From: Halieaceae bacterium UBA5044
GTDB lineage: Bacteria > Pseudomonadota > Gammaproteobacteria > Pseudomonadales > Halieaceae
Direction of reading: 5' to 3'
Length of the DNA stretch: 64,000 nt
NCBI GenBank assembly: GCA_002416125.1
Contig: DIBU01000003.1
Span: forward strand, 55,923-119,922
Below, piece after piece: positions 16,681 to 24,187 of this stretch (within the stretch, counting starts at the first letter, position 1; each line of letters starts with the position of its first letter). A program made the position numbers and the translations under genes. A model generated the notes under the pieces. It was not told the origin of the DNA, searched no databases, and saw nothing but the letters and a program-made list of their open reading frames with translations.

Positions 16681-18707
16681 CAGTTGGCCTCCACGGCCGC
16701 CGGTGCGTTACCCGCCTCGTCGCGGATCTCCTCGAGCTGGCGGATCTGCTCCTCCCACTCGGGCAGAACCGGCATATTGCCATCATCGAGGAACATCAGG
16801 CCGCGCTCTCGACGCAGTACCTGCTGGTCGCGAATGTAGCGATACTTGTCCGCCGTGGCACCGGCCAACTGCTCGTCATCACGGATGATGGTGGGGCGTA
16901 TGAAAATCAGCAGGTTGGTCTTCACAACCTGCACCGCATCGTTGCGGAACAGGCGCCCAAAGAACGGAATGTCGCCAAGCAGCGGCACCTTCTGGGTGGC
17001 GTCCTGCACATCGTCTTTAATCAGACCGCCCAACACCACCACACGGCCATCCGCTGCGAGCACCTTGGTTTGCAACACACGCTCATTGGTGATGAGATCC
17101 GAGGCCTGCAATACCACCGAGGTATTGCTCAGGCTGGACACTTCCTGGGAAATGTCCAGCACCACGGCATCGCCTTCATTGATGTGCGGCGTGACTTTCA
17201 GCGTAATCCCCACATTTTCCCGCTCGATAGTCTGGAACGGGTTCTGGGCGCCATCGCCGGTACCGGTACTGGTAAACGAACCGGTCACGAAAGGCACATT
17301 CTGGCCTACGGTGATGTAGGCTTCCTGGTTATCCAGGGTCAGCAGACTGGGCGTGGAGAGAATATTGGCATTGGAGTTCTCCTTCAGTGCATTGAGGATG
17401 ACGGTCATGGACAGGTCATCGTCGATCACCCCCCAACCCAGGGACACACCCGGCGACTGTGCCAGCGCCCCGGCCAGGGCACCCACGTCAAAGTCGCCCG
17501 TGGTCACGCCGCTGGTGGTATCGTCCCCGCCATCTTCCGGCAGGATCGCGCCCGCGATGCGCCGGGCACGCGCGTCGTCGGCATTGATACTGCTGCCAAA
17601 AAAGCCGCTGTCATTGGCAAACAGCCACTGCAAGCCCAGATCCTGGCCGTCGCGCACTTCCATCTCAACGATGATGGCCTCCACGAGCACCTGGGCCCGA
17701 CGGATATCCAGACGCGCGACCACCGCCTCCAGCGCCGCCATTTTGTCGGTTGGGGCCGTGATGATGAGTGCGTTGGTGTTCTTGTCGGCCTCAATGGTGG
17801 CGCTGGTTTCACCTGCACGCTGCGGGCGCCCCGCCTCACCCGCATCGACGCGACCGATATTCTGCATGACGCGAGTCAGGACCTCCGCCACCTCCTCGGC
17901 CTTGGCGTACTCGAGGTAGATGACTTTCACGTTGCCGCTCTGCTCGAGCGGGGTATCCAGATACCGAATCAGCTGGGTCAGGCGCGCGCGCTCGAGCTCG
18001 TCGGCGCTGACCAGCACGCTGTTGGTTCGCGCATCCGCGACCAGCATCACCTCGACCTCGGTGCCCTGCTGCGCCTCCGAGCTGTTCAACTGATCGAGCA
18101 TCCGCACCACATCCTCGGCTACGCCGTAGCGCAGCTTGATGACCTCGGTTTCCTGGGTGGCTGTGCGATCCATACGCTCGATGATTGCCGCTATGCGATC
18201 GATATTGGAGGCAACATCGGAAATAATGATCGCGTTACTCGGCGCATAGGCCGCCATGTGCGCCTGCTGGGGCACCAGTGGACGCAGTACGGGTATCAGC
18301 TTGGCCGCGGAGATATTCTTCAGGCGCATCACCTGGGTGACGTACTCGTCGTTGCCGCGTTGGCCCTCATCATCGCGCACGGTTACCGGCGCCGAGCGGG
18401 CATCCTTGCTCTGGATGACACGCACCACGCCGCCGGAGCGAACCGCCGTGTAGCCATGCACTTCAAGTATGGAGAGGAACAGATCATAGAGCTCTGCCCG
18501 CGAGACCGGCTTGGAGGACACAACCTTGACCTTGCCCTTCACCGCCGGGTCCACAACGATGGTCGTTTCAGTGGCCTCGGCGACAAACTTGATCAGCTCC
18601 TGGATATCCGCTTCTTTCAGGTTGACGGTGAAATCCTGGGCGCTCGCGGTGGCCGCGCCCAGGGCGGCCAGTAGATAAAAGAGCAGTACTCGCAGTGCCC
18701 GCGACAT
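16680..18707 (-). CDS. gspD: Type II secretion outer-membrane secretin D
   Basis: 675 residues from the ATG at 18707; a GTG at 18716 would add three. A signal peptide (about residues 1–23, ending ATASA) precedes N0 (QDFTVNLKEADIQELIKFVA), N1–N3 domains and the secretin beta-barrel with the VPLLGDIPFFGRLF signature. The secretin is the outer-membrane exit gate. The C-terminus is short, about 65 residues after the secretin signature. No pilotin (GspS) gene is adjacent, so targeting may depend on a distant pilotin. Confidence 0.96.
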   Translation of the reverse strand: MSRALRVLLFYLLAALGAATASAQDFTVNLKEADIQELIKFVAEATETTIVVDPAVKGKVKVVSSKPVSRAELYDLFLSILEVHGYTAVRSGGVVRVIQSKDARSAPVTVRDDEGQRGNDEYVTQVMRLKNISAAKLIPVLRPLVPQQAHMAAYAPSNAIIISDVASNIDRIAAIIERMDRTATQETEVIKLRYGVAEDVVRMLDQLNSSEAQQGTEVEVMLVADARTNSVLVSADELERARLTQLIRYLDTPLEQSGNVKVIYLEYAKAEEVAEVLTRVMQNIGRVDAGEAGRPQRAGETSATIEADKNTNALIITAPTDKMAALEAVVARLDIRRAQVLVEAIIVEMEVRDGQDLGLQWLFANDSGFFGSSINADDARARRIAGAILPEDGGDDTTSGVTTGDFDVGALAGALAQSPGVSLGWGVIDDDLSMTVILNALKENSNANILSTPSLLTLDNQEAYITVGQNVPFVTGSFTSTGTGDGAQNPFQTIERENVGITLKVTPHINEGDAVVLDISQEVSSLSNTSVVLQASDLITNERVLQTKVLAADGRVVVLGGLIKDDVQDATQKVPLLGDIPFFGRLFRNDAVQVVKTNLLIFIRPTIIRDDEQLAGATADKYRYIRDQQVLRRERGLMFLDDGNMPVLPEWEEQIRQLEEIRDEAGNAPAAVEAN

Positions 18708-18752
18708 GATTCTCACTGAGTCTGTGTCCTTAAATGAGTAGAGGTGACTCTA

Positions 18753-19793
18753 TCACCGATCGGCCGAAGCATCATCAAGCCTCACACTCAGCGCCACGGA
18801 CTCCGCCCCGCGCAGCAGGTCGAAAGACACCTCGCTCGCGGAGCGCATGGCCTGATAAAGCCGCATGGTGTTCGCCGGGTCTGACAGGGACAAGCCGTTT
18901 ACCGCAACAACCAGATCACCGGGGCGGAAGCCCAATTGTTCGAATTGCTCCCGGTGCTGCCCCGGGGTGACTCGGTAGCCGCGCAACACGCCCTCTTCAC
19001 GCACTGCACTGATACGCACGAGGTCGGCGAGGGACTGCGGATCCTCATACAGCTGGTCGCGATACTCCGCCGCCAAGGCTGCGGACTCGGGGTCCGTACG
19101 ACGATCCACCACCGTCGCAGCGGCTCCCGAGGGTTGGGCGATGCGGGGCAACCCGGTCTGCCCGCCCGTCAGTTGGGCGTCCAGCGTCGAGGGGGGATAC
19201 AGGCGCAGCAGCTCGTAGGTACCGCCGTTGTCGAGCACAACCTGATCCGGCATGACCTTCGCCAGCATCACTTTGCCGGCCACCGGCAACTCGTCGTCCA
19301 CGGAGTAAATGGCTTGGCGACCGCGGTGTTCGATCACGGCGCTGCCCTCCCCGGCAGCATTGAAAGCGATAATCCCGCGGAGCGTGAGCTCGAGGCGGCT
19401 CTCTCGCGCCCCTCGCTCGATGCCCTCCCGCGCGCTGCGTACCTCGCTGGCACTTTCCACAGCCGCCTCGATGTCCGTTGCGGCGCCAGGCTCACCAAAC
19501 AGGGCCCAGCCACGCAGCGCCTCGATGTCCACCTGGGCCCGGTCACTTGTGGTCGCCAGGGCCTGCGCCGGAGGGTTGATCACCGCACCCTCCAGCCTGG
19601 CCGCCGGCGCCGCCGGGAACAGCGCCCAGAACAGCTGCACGGCAGCCGCCAACATCCAGATGCAGGCCAGCAACACCACCGCCCTGCGCAACCAGAGCAC
19701 GCTGCGCGGGCGGCTCAGGGCCGAGACCAGGCGCAGCAACGCATCGACCGCCTTGCCTGCAACGCTGCTGTGACTCAGTGAACCTGCGGCCAA
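18753..19793 (-). CDS. gspC: Type II secretion system protein C
   Basis: About 346 residues if the TTG at 19793 is the start; it follows GGGAGAG. A membrane helix (VVLLACIWMLAAAVQLFWALF) is followed by the homology region that binds GspD (GWALFGEP onward, then LTLRGIIAF) and a C-terminal PDZ domain (FRPGDLVVAVNGLSLSDP). GspC couples the platform to the secretin and may select substrates. The frame is open to 19991, but the promoter at 19851–19879 lies inside that extension, which argues against the long form. First gene of the operon. Confidence 0.88.
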   Translation of the reverse strand: MAAGSLSHSSVAGKAVDALLRLVSALSRPRSVLWLRRAVVLLACIWMLAAAVQLFWALFPAAPAARLEGAVINPPAQALATTSDRAQVDIEALRGWALFGEPGAATDIEAAVESASEVRSAREGIERGARESRLELTLRGIIAFNAAGEGSAVIEHRGRQAIYSVDDELPVAGKVMLAKVMPDQVVLDNGGTYELLRLYPPSTLDAQLTGGQTGLPRIAQPSGAAATVVDRRTDPESAALAAEYRDQLYEDPQSLADLVRISAVREEGVLRGYRVTPGQHREQFEQLGFRPGDLVVAVNGLSLSDPANTMRLYQAMRSASEVSFDLLRGAESVALSVRLDDASADR

Positions 19794-19850
19794 TGCTCTC
19801 TCCCGATATGCCCCGCCCGCCAGCGGCGGCCCGATGGGCGAAACGCCTCG

Positions 19851-19879
19851 ATTATAGGGTGCGCCATTAAAAGATAAAA
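19851..19879 (-). promoter_or_regulatory. Candidate sigma-70 promoter of the gsp operon
   Basis: On the minus strand a perfect TATAAT (19856–19851) is preceded, with a 17-base spacer, by TTTTAT (19879–19874), a weak –35. Transcription would start near 19844, about 50 bases before the TTG start of gspC. The CGTGAC repeats lie immediately upstream of the –35, where an activator would bind. Confidence 0.55.
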
Positions 19880-19880
19880 C

Positions 19881-19919
19881 CGTGACGGTTGCGTGACAGC
19901 GAGATGACCGCCCCGTGAC
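19881..19919. repeat. Four direct repeats with 11-bp period (CGTGAC-like)
   Basis: CGTGAC begins at 19881, 19892 and 19914, and GATGAC at 19903, so four hexamers stand exactly 11 bases apart on one face of the helix. They lie between the divergent gsp and cysK genes. An 11-bp spacing of half-sites is typical of OmpR/PhoB-type response regulator operators. Which gene they control is inference. Confidence 0.6.
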
Positions 19920-19993
19920 ACGAGGTCGATGGACAGGGAGAGGCCAGTTGACTAACCTTGCCCGCTGCCGACAACTTTTCAGGAGCATCACCG

Positions 19994-20962
19994 ATGGGAC
20001 GCATCTTCAACGACAATTCGGAGACCATTGGCGGCACACCGCTGGTTCGCATCAACCACATCAGCACGGGCAATGTGTACGCCAAGCTCGAGAACCGCAA
20101 CCCGGCCATGTCGGTGAAATGCCGCATCGGCACCAGCATGGTGCTGGCAGCAGAGCGGGACGGCAGCCTGAAACCCGGCATGACCATTGTTGAACCCACC
20201 AGCGGCAACACCGGCATCGCGCTGGCCTTCGTCGCTGCGGCCCGCGGCTACGGCTGCACCCTTACCATGCCCAACACCATGAGCCTGGAGCGGCGGAAGT
20301 TGATGAAGGCGCTGGGCGCGGAAATCATTCTCACTGACGGCAGCAAGGGCATGCCCGCCGCCATCGCCCGGGCAGAGGAGATCATCGCCTCAGACCCGGG
20401 GCGCTACTGGGGCGCGCGCCAGTTTGAAAACCCGGCCAACCCGGCGATTCACGAGCGCACGACGGGGCCGGAGATCTGGCAGGACACCGATGGGGGGATC
20501 GATATTCTGGTTGCAGGCGTTGGCACCGGCGGCACCCTGACCGGCACCTCGCGCTACATCAAGGGCACCGCGGGCAAGGCCATACAGACGATAGCGGTCG
20601 AACCCGCGAGTACGACGATCATCACCGCAGCCAAGGCGGGTACGGAGCCGACCCACGCGCCGCACAAGATACAGGGCATCGGCGCCGGATTCCTGCCCGT
20701 CAACCTGGATCTGTCCATGGTCGACCGCGTGGAGCAGGTCAGCAACGAGGACGCGATATCCTGGGCGCACAAACTGATGCAGCAGGAGGGCATCCTCGCC
20801 GGCGTATCCTGCGGCGCCGCAATGGCTGTTGCCGACCGCGTATCACGCGAGCCCGAGAATGCGGGCAAGATGGTTGTAGTGATTCTCCCGGATTCCGGCG
20901 AGCGCTACCTCAGCGCCGCACTGTTCGAAGGCCGCTTCAGCGAAAACGAAATGGTGCAGTAG
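19994..20962 (+). CDS. cysK: Cysteine synthase A (O-acetylserine sulfhydrylase)
   Basis: 322 residues. It makes cysteine from O-acetylserine and sulfide with PLP. The PLP lysine lies in SVKCRIG near residue 42, the substrate loop is EPTSGNTGIALAF near 69–81, and the phosphate-binding glycines are in VGTGGTLTG. The GVSCGAA segment near the end fits CysK rather than CysM. The ATG at 19994 follows AGGAG at 19981–19985. Upstream is the 11-bp repeat array shared with the gsp promoter. No sulfur-assimilation partner is adjacent. Confidence 0.93.
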   Translation: MGRIFNDNSETIGGTPLVRINHISTGNVYAKLENRNPAMSVKCRIGTSMVLAAERDGSLKPGMTIVEPTSGNTGIALAFVAAARGYGCTLTMPNTMSLERRKLMKALGAEIILTDGSKGMPAAIARAEEIIASDPGRYWGARQFENPANPAIHERTTGPEIWQDTDGGIDILVAGVGTGGTLTGTSRYIKGTAGKAIQTIAVEPASTTIITAAKAGTEPTHAPHKIQGIGAGFLPVNLDLSMVDRVEQVSNEDAISWAHKLMQQEGILAGVSCGAAMAVADRVSREPENAGKMVVVILPDSGERYLSAALFEGRFSENEMVQ

Positions 20963-20974
20963 ACGCAAGGCCTC

Positions 20975-21574
20975 TCAGCGTCCCTCACGCAGCTGTGCCA
21001 GGCGTCGCTTGACCGCGGGCCACTCGGTATCCAGGACGCTGAAGTAGACGGAGTCCCTCGAGAAGTCGTTCTGCACAATGCGGTGTTTGCGCAGCACGCC
21101 CTCCCGGATCGCGCCGATCCGCTCCAGCGCGCGCTGGGAGCGTAAATTGCGCGCGTCGGCCTTGAACTCCACGCGCAGGCAGCGCAAGCGCTCGAAGGCG
21201 TGGGTGAGCAACAACAGCTTGGTTTCCGTGTTGATACCCGTGCGCTGCCACTCCTGGCCCAGCCAGGTCCAGCCGATCTCCAGGCTGCGATGTTCGGGCA
21301 GCATATTCAGGTAGCGCGTACTGCCCACAATCTTGCCCTTGGCGTTCTCGACGATCGCCCACGCCTGTTCACCGGGCGCGGCAATGGCCTCATCGATCCA
21401 CTGCCGCGTGTCTGCCAGGTCGATGAAGCAGCTGCGCGGCATATAGGCCCAGTCAGGGGCATGGCAACCGCGCAAAAACAGGCCCTGGGCGTGCGCCTGC
21501 GAAAGTGGCTCCAGTCGCACCTGCTCGCCCTGCAGCACGCGCGTATGCCCCTCGGCACCCGGGGGAGCGTTCAC
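20975..21574 (-). CDS. GNAT-family N-acetyltransferase (RimJ/RimL-like)
   Basis: 199 residues from a GTG at 21574. That GTG overlaps the stop of the upstream quinone oxidoreductase as GTGA, which decides the start. The protein has the RimL-type acetyltransferase fold: LEPLSQAHAQGLF near the N-terminus, IVGSTRYLN and LEIGWTWLGQEWQRTGINTE in the core, and RVEFKADARNLRSQRALERIGA as motif B. It probably acetylates a protein N-terminus or a small amine; the target is unknown. The tail converges on cysK with a 12-base gap. Confidence 0.85.
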   Translation of the reverse strand: MNAPPGAEGHTRVLQGEQVRLEPLSQAHAQGLFLRGCHAPDWAYMPRSCFIDLADTRQWIDEAIAAPGEQAWAIVENAKGKIVGSTRYLNMLPEHRSLEIGWTWLGQEWQRTGINTETKLLLLTHAFERLRCLRVEFKADARNLRSQRALERIGAIREGVLRKHRIVQNDFSRDSVYFSVLDTEWPAVKRRLAQLREGR

Positions 21575-22554
21575 GGTAGCAGGAGTGTGGAGCCGGTGGT
21601 CAGGCGGCACTCCAGGTCGGTATGGGCTCGCGCAACCTCCGCCAGCGGGTAACGCTGGCCGATGCTGACCTGTACCTCACCCGCGAGCAGACGATCAAAT
21701 ACCGCCGCAGAGGACATGCGCAGGTCTTCGGTCGATGCGGTATAGGTGAGCAGCGTGGGGCGGGTCACGTAGAGCGAACCCATATTGGCCAGAGTTTGCA
21801 GGTCCAGTGGCTCAGGCTTGCCGGACGCATTGCCGAAACTGACCAGCATGCCGCGCGGCTGCAGGCTGGCGAGTGAGGCATCGAAGGTGTCGCGGCCTAC
21901 GCCATCATAGACCACGGGCACACCCTGTCCCCCTGTCAGCTCACGCACTCGTTCTGCAACATTCTCCTCGGCGTAATTCACCACCTGCGCATAACCGTGC
22001 GCCAGCGCCAGCTCCGCCTTTGCCGCCGAGCTGACCGTGCCAATGGCCGTAACACCCATGGCACGCGCCCACTGGCCAAACAGCAGCCCCACGCCGCCGG
22101 CCGCCGCGTGGAACAGGCAGGTCTGACCGGCCTTCATCGGGAACACCCGCTGCAGCAGAAACTCGGTGGTCTGGCCCTTCAACAGGGCCGCGGCCGCTGT
22201 TTCGAAGTCGATGCCATCCGGGATCCTGACCAGCCGTGAGGCCGGCAGGTTCACCGCCTGGGCGTAGGCACCGAACAGGGCCGAGCAGTAGGCAACACGG
22301 TCTCCGACGGCGAATTCGGCGCCCTCCCCGACGGCGGTTACGACGCCGGCGCCCTCCATGCCCAACCCACTGGGTAGCGGGATCGGATACAGGCCGCTGC
22401 GGTGGTAGGTGTCGATAAAGTTCAGGCCGATGGCCTGTTGCGTCACCGTCACCATGCCGGGCCCCGGCTGCGGCAGTTCAACATCCACCAGCTGCATGAC
22501 CTCGGGCCCGCCCGTTTCCTCGATACGAACCGCTTTTACCGTTCCTGTGTGCAT
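21571..22554 (-). CDS. NADPH:quinone oxidoreductase (zeta-crystallin type MDR)
   Basis: 327 residues of the zinc-free medium-chain dehydrogenase family. The N-terminal GroES-like domain contains LNFIDTYHRSGLYP and GMEGAGVV; the NADPH-binding Rossmann fold has HAAAGGVGLLFGQWA near 150. The family reduces quinones by one-electron or hydride transfer and helps against oxidative stress. Length equals E. coli Qor (327). It is translationally coupled to the acetyltransferase downstream. Confidence 0.9.
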   Translation of the reverse strand: MHTGTVKAVRIEETGGPEVMQLVDVELPQPGPGMVTVTQQAIGLNFIDTYHRSGLYPIPLPSGLGMEGAGVVTAVGEGAEFAVGDRVAYCSALFGAYAQAVNLPASRLVRIPDGIDFETAAAALLKGQTTEFLLQRVFPMKAGQTCLFHAAAGGVGLLFGQWARAMGVTAIGTVSSAAKAELALAHGYAQVVNYAEENVAERVRELTGGQGVPVVYDGVGRDTFDASLASLQPRGMLVSFGNASGKPEPLDLQTLANMGSLYVTRPTLLTYTASTEDLRMSSAAVFDRLLAGEVQVSIGQRYPLAEVARAHTDLECRLTTGSTLLLP

Positions 22555-22716
22555 GCGACTGTCTGATCCCCGTGTCGATGCGGCTTAGTGTGCCAAACAA
22601 GCGAAGCAGAGGGAACGACTAGTTACGGTTAACCATGCGTGTCGGGGATACATCGTCGGCGTGATACACTTTACTCCCTGACAGGCGCAGGGAAAGCACC
22701 CGCGCCGCGGCACGAG

Positions 22717-24051
22717 ATGACCCATGTGTTAGAGAACCTCGACCTTGACCGTAGCCTGCAACTTGCGCTGGAGGAGCTGGCTTTCGGGCAGCCCACGGCG
22801 GTACAGCAGGACGTTATTCCCCTGGCGCTGGCGGGTGCCGACCTGCGTGTGAGCGCCCCCACCGGCAGTGGCAAGACGCTGGCCTACCTGCTGCCGGGCC
22901 TGCAGGCCCTGCTGGGGGACACTCTGCCCACCGGCGGCGGAACCCTCATGCTGGTGCTGGTACCCACGCGGGAACTGGCCCGGCAGGTGCTGAAAAGCTG
23001 TCGCCAGTTGCTGGCCAAGAGCTCACTGCGCGCGGATGCCCTGACCGGGGGTGCCGACTTCAAGTACCAGAAATCCCTGCTGCGGAAAAATCCCGAGGTC
23101 GTCATAGCGACACCGGGGCGCCTGCTGGAACACTGCGAACATCGCAGCGCCGACCTCAGCGGCCTTCGCGTACTGGTCATTGACGAGGCGGACCGCATGC
23201 TGGACATGGGTTTCAGGGACGATGTTCTCAAAATCGCGGCGTTCTGCCCCCCGCAGCGGCAAACCCTGCTGCTTTCGGCCACGCTGCATGCGCGCGGGCT
23301 CGGCGACATGAGTGCAGCGCTGCAGAAGGACCCTGTCGCGGTAAGCTGCGGCGACATTCGCGCCGCCCATGAAAGCATTCATCACCAGCGGATCCTCGCC
23401 GACAGCCAGGAGCACAAGGACAAACTCCTGCTCGCGCTGCTGCAGGACAGTGGGCGCAAACAGCTGGTCTTTGCCAACAAGCGCAGCACGGCGTCTCGGC
23501 TGGCTGATTATCTGCGCCACCACGGCCTGCGCGCAGGCTGCCTGCACGGCGAGATGAGCACCGAGGAGCGCAAGGCCATTGTCACGCGTTTCGAACAGGG
23601 CGGGGTGACGACGGTGACCGCCAGCGATGTGGCTGCACGGGGGCTGGACATACAGGGCATCGACACGGTCATCAACTACGATCTGCCACGCAGCGGCGAC
23701 GATTACCTGCACCGCACCGGTCGCACTGGCAGAGCGGATCACAAGGGCGTTGCCATCTCCCTGGTCAGCGCTGCCGACTGGAACCTGATGATCAGCATCC
23801 AGCGCTACCTGAAGATCGAGATGGAGCCGCGCTCGCTCCCGGGCCTGAAAGCGCGCTATGCGGGCCCAAAAAAGATGAAGTCGTCAGGCAAGGCCAGCGG
23901 CACCAAGAAGAAGACGCCCGCCGCCAGGAAAAAAGTGCGCGCGCGGGACAGCAAAGCAAAGGGCAGGCCACGCAAATCCGCAGTCACGCGCCCGGCAAAC
24001 GACGGCTTCGCACCACTGATGAAAAAACGGCGCGAGCCCGACAAGGACTAG
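22717..24051 (+). CDS. srmB: DEAD-box RNA helicase, SrmB-like
   Basis: 444 residues, the same length as E. coli SrmB, a 50S ribosome-assembly helicase. Motifs in order: Q-motif PTAVQQ, Walker A APTGSGKT near 45–52, PTRELA, TPGRLLE, DEAD in VIDEADRMLDMGF, SAT, ATD-like ASDVAARGLD and HRTGRTGRA. After about residue 385 comes a Lys/Arg-rich, low-complexity tail that would bind RNA. The ATG at 22717 is chosen because the family N-terminus starts just after it; the frame is open 26 codons upstream. RhlE-like function cannot be excluded. Confidence 0.85.
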   Translation: MTHVLENLDLDRSLQLALEELAFGQPTAVQQDVIPLALAGADLRVSAPTGSGKTLAYLLPGLQALLGDTLPTGGGTLMLVLVPTRELARQVLKSCRQLLAKSSLRADALTGGADFKYQKSLLRKNPEVVIATPGRLLEHCEHRSADLSGLRVLVIDEADRMLDMGFRDDVLKIAAFCPPQRQTLLLSATLHARGLGDMSAALQKDPVAVSCGDIRAAHESIHHQRILADSQEHKDKLLLALLQDSGRKQLVFANKRSTASRLADYLRHHGLRAGCLHGEMSTEERKAIVTRFEQGGVTTVTASDVAARGLDIQGIDTVINYDLPRSGDDYLHRTGRTGRADHKGVAISLVSAADWNLMISIQRYLKIEMEPRSLPGLKARYAGPKKMKSSGKASGTKKKTPAARKKVRARDSKAKGRPRKSAVTRPANDGFAPLMKKRREPDKD

Positions 24052-24062
24052 TACCGGTCATG

Positions 24063-24086
24063 CCACCGGCGCGGACAAACCGGTGG
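24063..24086. terminator. Hairpin downstream of the helicase gene
   Basis: CCACCGG (24063–24069) and CCGGTGG (24080–24086) form a perfect 7-bp stem with a 10-base loop, 12 bases after the helicase stop. There is no T-run after it, so it could be a weak or Rho-assisted terminator, or a 3' stabilising stem. Confidence 0.35.
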
Positions 24087-24187
24087 AGGGTTGCTACGAC
24101 GGTAGTGACCGGCAGCCCGCCGCATTCATTCCGCAACGGTGCCACTATCCGTTAAACTGTGGCCGAACTTTCAGGAAATTTCGGAAT

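Noticed and set aside
17070..18674. A 534-codon plus-strand frame opposite gspD
   Set aside because: No recognisable domain, and the secretin on the minus strand is complete with signal peptide and secretin signature.
8339..19793. Type IV pilus locus instead of a type II secretion system
   Set aside because: GspC with PDZ domain, GspL, GspM, GspN and the zinc-domain ATPase GspE are present; PilQ, PilT, PilM–P and PilA are not.
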